DNA of 33,796 nt from Rhodocyclaceae bacterium. Its GTDB lineage: Bacteria; Pseudomonadota; Gammaproteobacteria; Burkholderiales; Rhodocyclaceae. Shown piece by piece: positions 8,276 through 17,194 of this stretch; position 1 is the stretch's first letter; each line of letters starts with the position of its first letter. The notes under the pieces were generated by a model that searched no databases, had not been told where the DNA came from, and was given only the letters and a program-made list of their open reading frames with translations. The stretch spans positions 1 to 33,796 of the forward strand of contig JAGRFY010000045.1 in assembly GCA_020445765.1 (NCBI GenBank), read 5' to 3'. The translations under genes were made by a program, and so were the position numbers.

Positions 8276-9483
8276 CGCACCACCTGCGTACGGATCACCA
8301 TCTCCGCGCCGGAACGACCGGCGCCGGCGTCGTAGCCGAGGGCCGCCAGCCGCGCGCCGAGCCGATCACGGTCGCTCGCGGGAATTGCGGGCAGGGCGAG
8401 CGTGAGATGGCCGTCGCGGTAGTCGAGCGCAGCGACCGAATCGCGGGTGGCCACGCCTCGTGCCTGGGCATAGGCCGCAAGCAGGGCCAGCAGATCGTCG
8501 TCGCGAAGCTGCCCATGGCGCATGCGAACCTCGTCCAGCCTTCGCTGGAGCTGGGCGGCGGGTGCGATCGCCGGCGTATTGGGCAGGGCGGTCTCGAACA
8601 GGCGCTGCATGCGCAGCTCGAGGTCGTCCAGGCGCTGGCGCTGCAACAGCACTTCGCCGGCGCTGGCCAGCAGCAGGATCGCCGCGCTCGCGGCCGCCAG
8701 CCGCATCGGTCCGCGCAGTCGCCCGACCCAGCCGGCGCGCTTGTGGCTTGGCGCGAACTGTCCTTGCAGCAGGTTGGTCGCTGCCGGGCAAGCCTGCCAC
8801 CACAGGTAGGCCGCAGCCGCGTCGAAGCGGCATCCCAGATCGGCTGCCTCGGGCGGCATCCCGACGTCGACGCCCGGCGCGGCATGGATCGCGATCGATG
8901 CCGGCAGGGTATTGGCCGCGCGTGCCCGGTCGAGGGCGTGGCTCAGCAGCGGCAGGGCGGTGGCCAGCGGCGGATCGAGCGCAATCGCCGGCGCCGTGCC
9001 GGGTCGCAGCACCAGGCCGTGCTCGGCGACCGCGAGATGCCAATCAGGGTTGTCGCCCCCCGGTGCGCATTGCAGCTCGGCATGGGCGGCGACCGGCGGC
9101 CGGCCGATCGCGGCAAGCTGCGCACACAGCGCACGCAGGCGCTCGCGTGCGACGACCAGCACGCCGAGGGTCACGCCGCCCTCTTCGACCTCCCGGCCGA
9201 CCACCGTCAGGTGCTGGCCGTCGGGATCGCTCAGCAGCCGGTCCTCGAGGGCATAGGCGAGCAGGCGTGCCTCCTCGCGCCGAGCGCCACGTGGCAAGCG
9301 CGTCTCGTGCCATGTGCATTGGCTGCCGGCGAGCACGATCACGCAGTCGTCGGCGGGCGGCCAGTGGCGGGGCTCCGAGCTGCCTTCCGCCTGCAGCCTG
9401 CCGTCGTCGCCAACCAGCGCCCACGGCGCCGACGGTCGGGTCGGCCAGTGTTCATCGACGAGGACGATCAGTCGGCTGCTCAT
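8272..9483 (-). CDS. gspL: Type II secretion system protein L
   Basis: 403 residues, usual GspL length. The N-terminal ~240 residues form the actin-like cytoplasmic domain that docks the GspE ATPase. A membrane helix follows (LAAASAAILLLASAGEVLL, about residues 256-274), then a periplasmic ferredoxin-like domain including VRMRHGQLRDDDLLALLAAYA. It sits between gspK and gspM with ATGA-type overlaps on both sides, as expected for a translationally coupled T2SS operon. Confidence 0.92.
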   Translation of the reverse strand: MSSRLIVLVDEHWPTRPSAPWALVGDDGRLQAEGSSEPRHWPPADDCVIVLAGSQCTWHETRLPRGARREEARLLAYALEDRLLSDPDGQHLTVVGREVEEGGVTLGVLVVARERLRALCAQLAAIGRPPVAAHAELQCAPGGDNPDWHLAVAEHGLVLRPGTAPAIALDPPLATALPLLSHALDRARAANTLPASIAIHAAPGVDVGMPPEAADLGCRFDAAAAYLWWQACPAATNLLQGQFAPSHKRAGWVGRLRGPMRLAAASAAILLLASAGEVLLQRQRLDDLELRMQRLFETALPNTPAIAPAAQLQRRLDEVRMRHGQLRDDDLLALLAAYAQARGVATRDSVAALDYRDGHLTLALPAIPASDRDRLGARLAALGYDAGAGRSGAEMVIRTQVVR

Positions 9484-10430
9484 AGGATTCGTTGCCAGAC
9501 GATGTCCGGCCAGTTCTGATGACGATGCAAGAGCACCTCCATTCTTACCACCGACAGGCCGTAGCGTGCACGTCCGGTCGCCAGGATGTAGTCGCTGACG
9601 ACCGCGGTCTGGTCGGCGACCACCGGACCGCTGCCTTGCGGCAGGCGGGCGTTGATGTCCGGCAGGTCCTTGAACCAGGCCCGTTCGCGCTCGGCGACGA
9701 GGACTCGCGCGGCATCGAGCGGCAGCCCGGGTACGATCGCGTGCAGCACTTCGGCGCCGGCGGTGTTGGCATTGATCTGGCTCGGCGCCGGCAGGGCGAC
9801 CAGGAAGGGGCGCAGGCGAGCCAGCGCCTCGGGCCGGATGCCGGCAATCGCATCGACTTCGTCGAGGTGCGCGAGTGGGCCGTCGGGTGGGGACTGCAGC
9901 GCGCCGAGTGCGCGGAACTCGCCGGCCTCGTCGCCGCCGGTCAGGCTCGACAGCTCGTCACTGTCGATCCAGTCGGTGATCCGGCGTGCGATCTCGTCCG
10001 CCTCGACCGCATCGATGCCGACCGCGCCGGCCAGTCGCACGAAGGCTTCGGCGTGGGCCTCGCTGGCTTCGCCGGCGGGCGCCAGGTTGTTCAGATTGAA
10101 CAGTCCCGACAGGTCCTTCAGTTCGCCGCTGACCTCGCCCTCGTCGACCGTCATCGGTGGCACCCGGATCGCCCACGGCTCGCCGAGGTGATCGACCCGC
10201 GTGCGCCTGCGGTCGTCGGCCAGCACGTTGCGCCCCCAATCCACCGCCCCACGTGCGAGCCAGCGCGCCTGTGCCTGGTCGCGGCGACCAGCGAGGTTCT
10301 CGAGGCCGGCGCCGTAGTCGGCCACCAGCGCGCTGGCGAGGCCGGCGACCAGCGCCACGGTCAGCAGCGCGGTGATCACCGCGGCGCCGCGTTCAGCGCA
10401 GCGGTACGAGTCGGGTGATGGTGCCGGCAT
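9480..10430 (-). CDS. gspK: Type II secretion minor pseudopilin K
   Basis: 316 residues. The start MPAPSPDS is preferred over an ATG 54 bases upstream because it gives a short leader before the prepilin peptidase site (AERG, then AAVITALLTVALVAG). It lacks Glu at mature position +5, which is normal for GspK, the pseudopilus tip protein. The family features NLNNLA, WIDSD and a helix-hairpin-helix segment near QINANTAGAEVLHAIVPGL are all present. The start lies inside gspJ (38-bp overlap). Confidence 0.93.
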   Translation of the reverse strand: MPAPSPDSYRCAERGAAVITALLTVALVAGLASALVADYGAGLENLAGRRDQAQARWLARGAVDWGRNVLADDRRRTRVDHLGEPWAIRVPPMTVDEGEVSGELKDLSGLFNLNNLAPAGEASEAHAEAFVRLAGAVGIDAVEADEIARRITDWIDSDELSSLTGGDEAGEFRALGALQSPPDGPLAHLDEVDAIAGIRPEALARLRPFLVALPAPSQINANTAGAEVLHAIVPGLPLDAARVLVAERERAWFKDLPDINARLPQGSGPVVADQTAVVSDYILATGRARYGLSVVRMEVLLHRHQNWPDIVWQRIL

Positions 10431-10959
10431 CGGCCAGTTCCAGTTCCAGTTCGACCGCCTGCGGCAGCAGGGCGGCCTGGGCATTGTCCGGCGGCCACGC
10501 GTCGAGCCTGCGACCGTTGAAGAGAAAGCGCCAGCGCACGGCGTCGACCTTGTCGATCAGCGGGTCGATGGCCGGGTCGCCCTGAGCCAGGCGGCCGGGC
10601 CAGCGTACCCATTCGAGCCGACCATTGTCGAAGCGGTAGGCCACGCGGCCAACCTTGCCGCGTGTGCCGTCGGCCACCAGCAGGCGCAGTTCGTGGCCGC
10701 TATCGGGCAGGCGGCGCAGTTCGAGCGCGGGCGGCGGCTCCGATTCGGGTTGCGCCAGCGGTGCGACCACCTGCAGCAGGTCGGTCTCGATGCGCAGCAT
10801 GCCGCGCCCGATCTCGCGCCAGCGAGCCAGTTCCGCGCCGATGCGCTCGCGATGGTCGCCGATCTGGGCGAGGGCACGATAGGACAGCAGGCCGAGCACC
10901 GCGAACACCGCCAGCGCGACCATCAGCTCGATCAGGGTCAGCCCCTGCGACCGGGTCAT
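10393..10959 (-). CDS. gspJ: Type II secretion minor pseudopilin J
   Basis: 188 residues. The type IV-pilin-like N-terminus MTRSQG is followed by LTLIELMVALAVFAVLGLLSYRAL, with Glu at +5 of the mature protein. GspJ forms part of the pseudopilus tip complex with GspI and GspK. The body carries the GspJ-typical RxEtDLLQVV and DAVRWRFL elements. The start is fixed by the short leader and an ATGA overlap with the gspI stop; longer readings of the frame upstream are the antisense/alternate frame of gspI and gspH. Confidence 0.93.
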   Translation of the reverse strand: MTRSQGLTLIELMVALAVFAVLGLLSYRALAQIGDHRERIGAELARWREIGRGMLRIETDLLQVVAPLAQPESEPPPALELRRLPDSGHELRLLVADGTRGKVGRVAYRFDNGRLEWVRWPGRLAQGDPAIDPLIDKVDAVRWRFLFNGRRLDAWPPDNAQAALLPQAVELELELADAGTITRLVPLR

Positions 10960-11330
10960 CGCAGCGGCCTCACGGCGAAGCCCGACAGCCGCGCCAGCGC
11001 GTGCTCGCCGCCGCCGTCGAAGACGGTGACGTCGACCTGACGGAACAGCGGATTCGGTGTCGTGCGAACCTCCTGCTGCCAGACGAAGTCGACACCTGCC
11101 TGGCGGCTCGTCCCGCGCTCCTGCCCGAGGGACGGGAAGCGTCCATCGGCGCGGATTTCGGCGAGCCGGTTCTGGGCGACCCAGTCCGCGAGGCTGCGGT
11201 CGCGGAGTCCGGCGGCCGACAGTGTGGTCGCACCCACCGCCCGGTAGGCGGCCGACAGCGCGATCGCCAGGATCGCCAGCGCGACCAGAGTCTCGAGCAG
11301 GGTGAAGCCGGCCGCGGCGCGCCGCATCAT
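10956..11330 (-). CDS. gspI: Type II secretion minor pseudopilin I
   Basis: 124 residues. The leader MMRRAAAG precedes FTLLETLVALAILAIALSAAYRA, with Glu at +5. The characteristic WVAQNRLAEIRADGRFP segment follows the helix, as in GspI. Two consecutive ATG codons exist; the first overlaps the gspH stop by ATGA. It partners GspJ and GspK at the pseudopilus tip. Confidence 0.93.
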   Translation of the reverse strand: MMRRAAAGFTLLETLVALAILAIALSAAYRAVGATTLSAAGLRDRSLADWVAQNRLAEIRADGRFPSLGQERGTSRQAGVDFVWQQEVRTTPNPLFRQVDVTVFDGGGEHALARLSGFAVRPLR

Positions 11331-11812
11331 GGCGCCGCCTCGCGCCCGGTACGGCGATCCACGGCGCCGGTGGCGCGACCAATCAGCCAGACCGGGCCCT
11401 CCGGTGTGTCGAGGCCCAGTTCGAACTCGGGGGCGGCACTGGCGAACACCAGGCGCGGCTGCTCGGACGCGTCCCGCCCCTCGATCCGCAGTTGCCGGCG
11501 TCGCACTTCGGCCGGCAGTACCCGTTCGGCGAACAGGGGCGGGTCGACCAGCGCACGCCAGTTGCCATCGGTATCGAAGGCCGAGAAGCGATAGCCGTCG
11601 GCCAGGAACTCGACCGCGATCGGCTGGCCGCGCACCGCCGCGCGCTCGGCCGTCGCCTCGAGCACCAGGCGCAAGCGTTCGACTGCGCGGGCCGCCTCGC
11701 GCCCCTCGAGGGCAGCGAGGCTGACGCCGATGCCGGTCGCCACCAGGCCGACGATGACCAGTACCACCATCACCTCGATCAGCGTGAAGCCGCGCGCCCG
11801 CTTCGGATTCAT
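11327..11812 (-). CDS. gspH: Type II secretion minor pseudopilin H
   Basis: 161 residues from the ATG at 11812 (leader MNPKRARG, then FTLIEVMVVLVIVGLVATGI). A GTG at 11824 would add four residues. The later ADGYRFSAFDTDGNWRAL and VRRRQLRIEG segments match the beta-rich GspH body. It is thought to link the GspG shaft of the pseudopilus to the IJK tip. It follows gspG by 18 bp. Confidence 0.9.
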   Translation of the reverse strand: MNPKRARGFTLIEVMVVLVIVGLVATGIGVSLAALEGREAARAVERLRLVLEATAERAAVRGQPIAVEFLADGYRFSAFDTDGNWRALVDPPLFAERVLPAEVRRRQLRIEGRDASEQPRLVFASAAPEFELGLDTPEGPVWLIGRATGAVDRRTGREAAP

Positions 11813-11830
11813 CGGCTGCCGCACCGGCCG

Positions 11831-12289
11831 TTAGAGATCCCACGAGCCGATGTCGGCGTCGATGCCTTCGCCGCCGGCGCGGCCGTCGGCGCCGAAGCTC
11901 AGCACGTCGACGTCGCCCTTCAGGCCCGGGCTCAGGTACTGGTAGGGCGAACCCCAGGGGTCGTTCGGCAGCTTCTCGAGGTAGGACTTCCAGTTCTCCG
12001 GCTGCGGGGCGATCGACGGCCGCTCGACCAGCGCCGTGAGCCCTTGCTCGGTGCTCGGATAGCGTCGGTTGTCGAGCTTGTAGAGCTTCAGCGCCTGCAT
12101 GATCGAGGCAATGTCCTGCTTCGCCGCGACGATGCGGGCCTCGTCCGGCCGGCCGAGCACCCGCGGAACGATCAGGGCCGCCAGCACGCCGAGGATGACG
12201 ATCACCACCATCACCTCGATCAGCGTGAAGCCGGTTTCGGGACGGCGGCGCGGTTGACGGGGAGTCGCAGACATCGTGGACCTCTTCAT
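11831..12289 (-). CDS. gspG: Type II secretion major pseudopilin G
   Basis: 152 residues. A fairly long leader (20 residues, ending RRRPETG) precedes FTLIEVMVVIVILGVLAALI. The body has the invariant GspG features: AKQDIASIMQALKLYKLDNRRYPSTEQGL, LPNDPWGSPYQYLSPG, and a C-terminal calcium-site region (LSFGADGRAGGEGIDADIGSW). This is the main building block of the pseudopilus. The ATG at 12289 overlaps gspF by ATGA; an internal ATG at 12274 would shorten the leader by five residues. Confidence 0.96.
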   Translation of the reverse strand: MKRSTMSATPRQPRRRPETGFTLIEVMVVIVILGVLAALIVPRVLGRPDEARIVAAKQDIASIMQALKLYKLDNRRYPSTEQGLTALVERPSIAPQPENWKSYLEKLPNDPWGSPYQYLSPGLKGDVDVLSFGADGRAGGEGIDADIGSWDL

Positions 12290-13491
12290 TTCAGTAGTGT
12301 GTTGATCTCGATGATCGGCTGCATCACGGCAAGCACGATCAACAGCACCATGCCACCCATCAGCAGCAGCAGCAGGGGTTCGAGCAGTGCGGTCAGCGCC
12401 GCGGTGCGGTTTTCCAGCTCCTGCTGCTGCAACCGGGCTGCCCGGTCGAGCATCTCGCCGAGACGGCCGGTGGCCTCGCCGTTGGCGATCATATGCACCA
12501 TCAGCGGCGGGAACTGGCGCGAGGCGCCGAGCGCACGGGACAGCGGCTGGCCCTCGCGCACGCGGTCGGCGGCGACCGCCACCGCATCGCCGAGCGGCAG
12601 CAGCGAGATCACTTGCCGGCCGGCGTCGAGTGCAGAGAGCAGCGGCACGCCGCTGCCGGCGAGGATCGACAGCGTGCTGCCGAAGCGGGTGGCGTCGAGC
12701 GTGCGCAGGTGCCGCCCGATCACCGGCAGCGACAGCAGGCGGCGGTGCCATTGCCGGCGGACCGCGGTCGACCGCAGTGCGAAGCGCCCCGCGATCGCAG
12801 CCGCGACGCCGGCCAGCAGCAGCAGCCAGCCCCAGTTGCGCAACAGATCGCTGGTGGCGATCAACGCCCGCGTCAGCCACGGCAAGGCCTGCTTCCCCTG
12901 TTGGAACACCGTCACCACCTGCGGGACCACATAGGTCATCAGACCGATCACGACGAGCAGCGCGACGACCGCGACGATGGCCGGATAGAGCAGCGCCTGC
13001 AAGGTCTTCTGGCGCAGGCCGTTGGCGCGCTCGAGGTAGTCCGCGAGCTGGTTCATCACGGTGGGCAGTTCGCCGGACTTCTCGCCGGCCGCTACCGACG
13101 CCCGGTAGATCGGCGGAAAGGCATGGGGAAAGCGATCGAGGGCGGCGCGCAGCGAGTAGCCGGCGAGCACCTCGGAGCGTACGCCGGCCAGCAACTGACG
13201 CTGGGTCTCGGTTTCCGACTGCTCGATCAGCGCGGCCAGCGCCTGTTCGACGGTGAGCCCCGAGGACAGCAGCGTGGACCACTGCCGGGTGACCAGCGTC
13301 AGGTCCGAATCCGACAGCCGCCGTCGACGGGCGAAGCGCGAGCCGCCGGCCTGCGTGACGCCGGCGACGTCGAGCGGGAACAGACCGCGCTCGCGCAGCA
13401 GGCCGCGGGCGGCGCGGGCGGTATCGGCTTCGACGACGCCGTTCGACTCCTGTCCGTCGGCATCGAGCGCTCGGTAGCGGAAAGCGGTCAT
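12286..13491 (-). CDS. gspF: Type II secretion inner-membrane platform protein F
   Basis: 401 residues, full family length. Two homologous T2SF domains are separated by membrane helices: about residues 168-195 (ALLYPAIVAVVALLVVIGLM), 222-242 (WGWLLLLAGVAAAIAG) and 368-395 (LLEPLLLLLMGGMVLLIVLAV). Hallmarks are YRASVAAGEKSGELP in the first domain and MIANGEATGRLGEML in the second. GspF is the polytopic platform on which the pseudopilus is assembled. It begins 30 bp after gspE. Confidence 0.96.
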   Translation of the reverse strand: MTAFRYRALDADGQESNGVVEADTARAARGLLRERGLFPLDVAGVTQAGGSRFARRRRLSDSDLTLVTRQWSTLLSSGLTVEQALAALIEQSETETQRQLLAGVRSEVLAGYSLRAALDRFPHAFPPIYRASVAAGEKSGELPTVMNQLADYLERANGLRQKTLQALLYPAIVAVVALLVVIGLMTYVVPQVVTVFQQGKQALPWLTRALIATSDLLRNWGWLLLLAGVAAAIAGRFALRSTAVRRQWHRRLLSLPVIGRHLRTLDATRFGSTLSILAGSGVPLLSALDAGRQVISLLPLGDAVAVAADRVREGQPLSRALGASRQFPPLMVHMIANGEATGRLGEMLDRAARLQQQELENRTAALTALLEPLLLLLMGGMVLLIVLAVMQPIIEINTLLK

Positions 13492-13521
13492 CGGCTCGGC
13501 GTGCGCACTCGCATGGCGGCC

Positions 13522-14988
13522 TCAGTCGCGGGTCACCCGCAGCAGTTCCTCGGGCGAGGTAAGGCCGTCGGCCAGCAGCCGCAGACCGTCCTCGCGCAAG
13601 CTGCGGGCACCGCCTGCGCGGCCATGGCGGCGCAGGCCGGCTTCGTCGGCCCTGCCGTGCACCAGCCGCTCGAAGCCGGCGTCGGCGACCACCAGCTCGT
13701 AGATGCCGGTGCGGCCGGCATAGCCGGTCCGGCCGCAGGCCTCGCACGCTGCGGCGGCTCTGAGCCGCGGCGGGCATGCGGCGCCGAACAGCTCGCGTTC
13801 GCCATCGGCCGCCGGGCGTTCGACGCTGCAGGCCGGACACAGACGGCGCACCAGGCGCTGGGCCAGTACGCCGCGCAGGGTGGACGCCAGCAGGAAGGGT
13901 TCGACGCCCATGTCCACCAGCCGGGTGACCGCGGCGGCGGCGTCGTTGGTGTGCAGGGTAGCCAGTACCAGATGGCCGGTCAGACTGGCCTGGACCGCGA
14001 TCTGGGCGGTTTCGAGATCACGGATCTCGCCGATCATGATGACGTCCGGATCCTGGCGCAGGATCGCCCGCAGGGCCCGCGCGAAGCTCAAGTCGATGCG
14101 GGCATTGACCTGGGTCTGACCGACGCCCGGCAGGTCGTACTCGACCGGATCCTCGACCGTCACGATGTTGCGGCTGCGGGTGTCCATCGACTGCAGCGCG
14201 GCATACAGCGTGGTGCTCTTGCCGGATCCGGTCGGCCCGGTCACCAGCAGGATGCCGTGGGGCTGGTCGAGCAATGCCGCAAAGCGCCTGCGGGTGTCGG
14301 CGGCCATGCCGAGATGGTCGAGTCCGAGCTGGGCTGCACTCTTGTCGAGCAGGCGCAGCACGATGCGCTCGCCGTGGGCGGTGGGTAGCGACGATACCCG
14401 CACGTCCACCTGGCGACCGGCGAGCCGCAGTGCGATGCGGCCATCCTGGGGCAGGCGCTTTTCGGCGATGTCGAGGCTGGCCATGATCTTGATCCGCGAG
14501 GCCATCGCCGCATGCAGCGCGCGATGCGGCTGGGCCACCTCGCGCAACACGCCGTCGCGGCGGAAGCGGACCGACGAGGCGGCCTCGAACGGTTCGATAT
14601 GGACGTCCGAGGCGCCCTCGCGCACGGCCTGGGTCAGCAGTGCGTTGATCATCCGGATGATCGGCGCGTCGTCCTGGCTTTCGAGCAGATCCTCGACTGG
14701 TGGCAGCTCGGTCATCAGCTGGCTCAGGTCCACCTCGGCGCCGACGTCGGCGACGACTTCTGCCGCGTTGCCGTCGCCATGGCTGTAGACTTCCGCCAGG
14801 CGCGCCTCGAAGGCACTGCGGGTGACCGTCTCGATCACCAGCGGCAGGCCCAGGCTGCGGCGCAGTTCGGCGAGCGCGACGAGGCTCGCGTCCTCGCGCA
14901 GCAACACGCTCGCCGACTGGTCGTCGGTGGCTGCCAGCAGTACGCCATGTGCCTTGGCGAAGCCATAGGGGACGGTGGTGGTGCTCAC
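13522..14988 (-). CDS. gspE: Type II secretion ATPase E
   Basis: 488 residues from a GTG start at 14988, chosen because GGAAGGA sits seven bases upstream; an in-frame ATG at 15015 would add nine residues. Order: N1/N2 domains (residues 1-105), a RecA-like ATPase with Walker A GPTGSGKST (251-259), an Asp box around EDPVEY, Walker B DPDVIMIGEIRD (313-324) and a His box GHLVLATLHTND. A zinc-binding tetracysteine CPAC/CEAC (384/387, 415/418) is also present. GspE hydrolyses ATP to drive pseudopilin polymerisation at the cytoplasmic face, docked on GspL. All catalytic motifs look intact. Confidence 0.96.
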   Translation of the reverse strand: MSTTTVPYGFAKAHGVLLAATDDQSASVLLREDASLVALAELRRSLGLPLVIETVTRSAFEARLAEVYSHGDGNAAEVVADVGAEVDLSQLMTELPPVEDLLESQDDAPIIRMINALLTQAVREGASDVHIEPFEAASSVRFRRDGVLREVAQPHRALHAAMASRIKIMASLDIAEKRLPQDGRIALRLAGRQVDVRVSSLPTAHGERIVLRLLDKSAAQLGLDHLGMAADTRRRFAALLDQPHGILLVTGPTGSGKSTTLYAALQSMDTRSRNIVTVEDPVEYDLPGVGQTQVNARIDLSFARALRAILRQDPDVIMIGEIRDLETAQIAVQASLTGHLVLATLHTNDAAAAVTRLVDMGVEPFLLASTLRGVLAQRLVRRLCPACSVERPAADGERELFGAACPPRLRAAAACEACGRTGYAGRTGIYELVVADAGFERLVHGRADEAGLRRHGRAGGARSLREDGLRLLADGLTSPEELLRVTRD

Positions 14989-15067
14989 CGGATCATCCTT
15001 CCGTTGACGCGCCACATGCTCCCGGTCCCCGGCACCGGCGCTCGCTCGGTCGCTTGGGCGGACCCGC

Positions 15068-17194
15068 TCATGGCTCCACGAACGGCGGTTCGATGCGCTC
15101 GTCGGCGGTGGCGGCCGGCGCCCGCGCTTCGACCGGCCTGGCCGGGGCGCGGGCCACCGGCATCGCCGGCACCGGCGTGCCCAGCGGTGGCAGCTCCGGC
15201 GGCTCGGGCTCGCCGCGCAGCAGTTCGTCGTCGCCGCGCAGCTTGCGCTGCTGGCCGATCACGTAATCGTAGCGGGCGTTGGTGATGCGGCCGTAGCCGT
15301 CGGCGTCGCGCAGGATCACCGGACGCAGGAAGATCACCAGGTTGGTCTTGGTGCGCCGGCGGGTGTCGTAGCGGAACAGCGCGCCGGCGATCGGCAGGTC
15401 GCCGAGGAAGGGCACCTTCTCCTCGCCGGAGGCGTAACTGTCCTCGACCAGACCACCGAGGGCGATGATGCCGCCGTCGTCCACCTGGATCACGGACTCC
15501 ATCGAGCGGGTGTTGGTGATCGGCCCGTTGGCGGTCTCTTCGAACAGCGCCGAGGATTCCTGATAGATCTGCATGCGGATGACGCCGCCTTCGGTGATCT
15601 GGGGCTTGACCCGCAGCGTCAGGCCGACGTCGCGGCGCTCGATGGTTTGGAACGGATTCTCCGGCAGCGATCCGCCGCCGGTGCTGGTGTACTGGCCGGT
15701 GATGAAGGGGCGGTTCTGGCCGACGACGATCTTGGCCTCCTCGTTGTCGAGCATCACCAGGTTCGGTGCCGACAGGATGTTGGCCTTGGTATCGCTCTCG
15801 AGGAAGCGCGCCAGGACCGCCAGGTTGGGGATGCTGCCGAGCCCCGGGATGCTGACGCTGCCGCCGCCGATGGCGATATTCACGCCGTTGCCAGGCAGCG
15901 ACGGCGTGCCTGCGGCGGCGTTGGTGATGAGCCCGTTGAGGCTGTTGCCGTTGGCGGTGAACGAGGTGCCGCCGATGATCCCGATGCCGCTGCGCCCGCT
16001 GCCGACCCCGGCACCCGCGGCCCACTGCAGACCCCACTCGGCGCTGCGCTCGGCGGTGACCTCGGCGATCAGTGCCTCGACATAGACCTGGGCGCGACGG
16101 CGGTCGAGCTGGTCGATGACGCTGCGCAGATTGCGATAGATGGCGTCCGGCGCGGTGATGATCAGGGCGTTGTTGGCGATGTCGGCCTGGATCGTGCCGT
16201 TGCCCACGCTGGCTGCCGCGGGTGTGCTGCGCGCGCCGCCGCCGGCCCCGGCGGCGGTGCTGTCCTGGCTGCCGGCCGCCAGACTGGTCGTGGTTCGTGC
16301 GGCGGCCGTGGTGGTGGCACCGGAGAGTACCGCCGCGAGTGTCTCGGCGACGTCCTCGGCCTCGGCGTTCTTGAGGTAGACGACGTGGATGTTGCCGCCG
16401 GCACCCGGCCGGTCGAGGGCGGCGACGAGCTGGCGCACCGCACTGATCCGCGCCGGATTGTCGGCCCGCACCAGCAGGCTGTTGCTGTGCGCCTCCGGAA
16501 CCACGGTGACTTGCTGGCTGGCATCCACCTGGCCGGCGCCGCCGCGGCCGCCGGCATCGTTGAGCAGGCGCGACACCGTATCGGCGAGGTCGGCCGCCGC
16601 CGCGTGCTTCAGCCCGATCACCTGGAGATCGCCCTGGGGCACGTCCACCGAGGCGATGATGCGGGCGATGCGCGCGAGATTGTCGGCGTAGTCGGTGACC
16701 ACCAGCGCATTGTTGGCCGGATAGGCGGTGACCGTGTTGTTGGGCGAGATCAACGGCCGCAACACCGGCACCAGCTGTGCGGCGGACTCGTTCTTGAGGA
16801 TGAAGACCTGGGTGGACAGGCCGGCACCGGCGAGTGCGCGACCGTCGCGGCCGACCGGCACCGAGTGCAGCTTGGCATCGGCTTCCGGCACGATCTTGAT
16901 GACGCCGGCCGACTCCACCGCGGTGTAGCCCTGCAGTCGCAGTGCCGACAGCAGGATGTCGAAGGTCAGCGACTTCGGCACCGGCGTGTTGGTGACGATG
17001 TTGAGATTGCCGCGTACCCGCGGGTCGATCAGGAAATTGCGGCCGGTGATCTTGCCGATCGCCTTGATCACCGCGTCGATCTCGGCATTGACGAAGTTCA
17101 GCGAGACCGCCTCGTCGTCGGCGGCGGTGGCCGGGCCGGCGACCAGGATCAGTGCCGCGGAGACGGCTGCCAGGTGTTTGGAAAGAAGACTCAT
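15068..17194 (-). CDS. gspD: Type II secretion outer-membrane secretin D
   Basis: 708 residues. A signal peptide (VSAALILVAGPATA, cleavage near 24) precedes N0 (VSLNFVNAEIDAVIKAIGKITGRNFLIDP), N1-N3 domains, and the secretin core. The core includes VYVEALIAEV, an Asn/Gly-rich gate region, VGQNRPFITGQYTSTGG, and the closing IALGGLVEDSYASGEEKVPFLGDLPIAG motif. An Ala/Thr/Gly-rich low-complexity loop sits in the N3 region. The C-terminal tail is Pro/Ala-rich (PEPPELPPLGTPVPAM), which may be the pilotin-interaction end or simply a linker. It forms the outer-membrane channel. The ATG overlaps the gspC stop by ATGA. Confidence 0.96.
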   Translation of the reverse strand: MSLLSKHLAAVSAALILVAGPATAADDEAVSLNFVNAEIDAVIKAIGKITGRNFLIDPRVRGNLNIVTNTPVPKSLTFDILLSALRLQGYTAVESAGVIKIVPEADAKLHSVPVGRDGRALAGAGLSTQVFILKNESAAQLVPVLRPLISPNNTVTAYPANNALVVTDYADNLARIARIIASVDVPQGDLQVIGLKHAAAADLADTVSRLLNDAGGRGGAGQVDASQQVTVVPEAHSNSLLVRADNPARISAVRQLVAALDRPGAGGNIHVVYLKNAEAEDVAETLAAVLSGATTTAAARTTTSLAAGSQDSTAAGAGGGARSTPAAASVGNGTIQADIANNALIITAPDAIYRNLRSVIDQLDRRRAQVYVEALIAEVTAERSAEWGLQWAAGAGVGSGRSGIGIIGGTSFTANGNSLNGLITNAAAGTPSLPGNGVNIAIGGGSVSIPGLGSIPNLAVLARFLESDTKANILSAPNLVMLDNEEAKIVVGQNRPFITGQYTSTGGGSLPENPFQTIERRDVGLTLRVKPQITEGGVIRMQIYQESSALFEETANGPITNTRSMESVIQVDDGGIIALGGLVEDSYASGEEKVPFLGDLPIAGALFRYDTRRRTKTNLVIFLRPVILRDADGYGRITNARYDYVIGQQRKLRGDDELLRGEPEPPELPPLGTPVPAMPVARAPARPVEARAPAATADERIEPPFVEP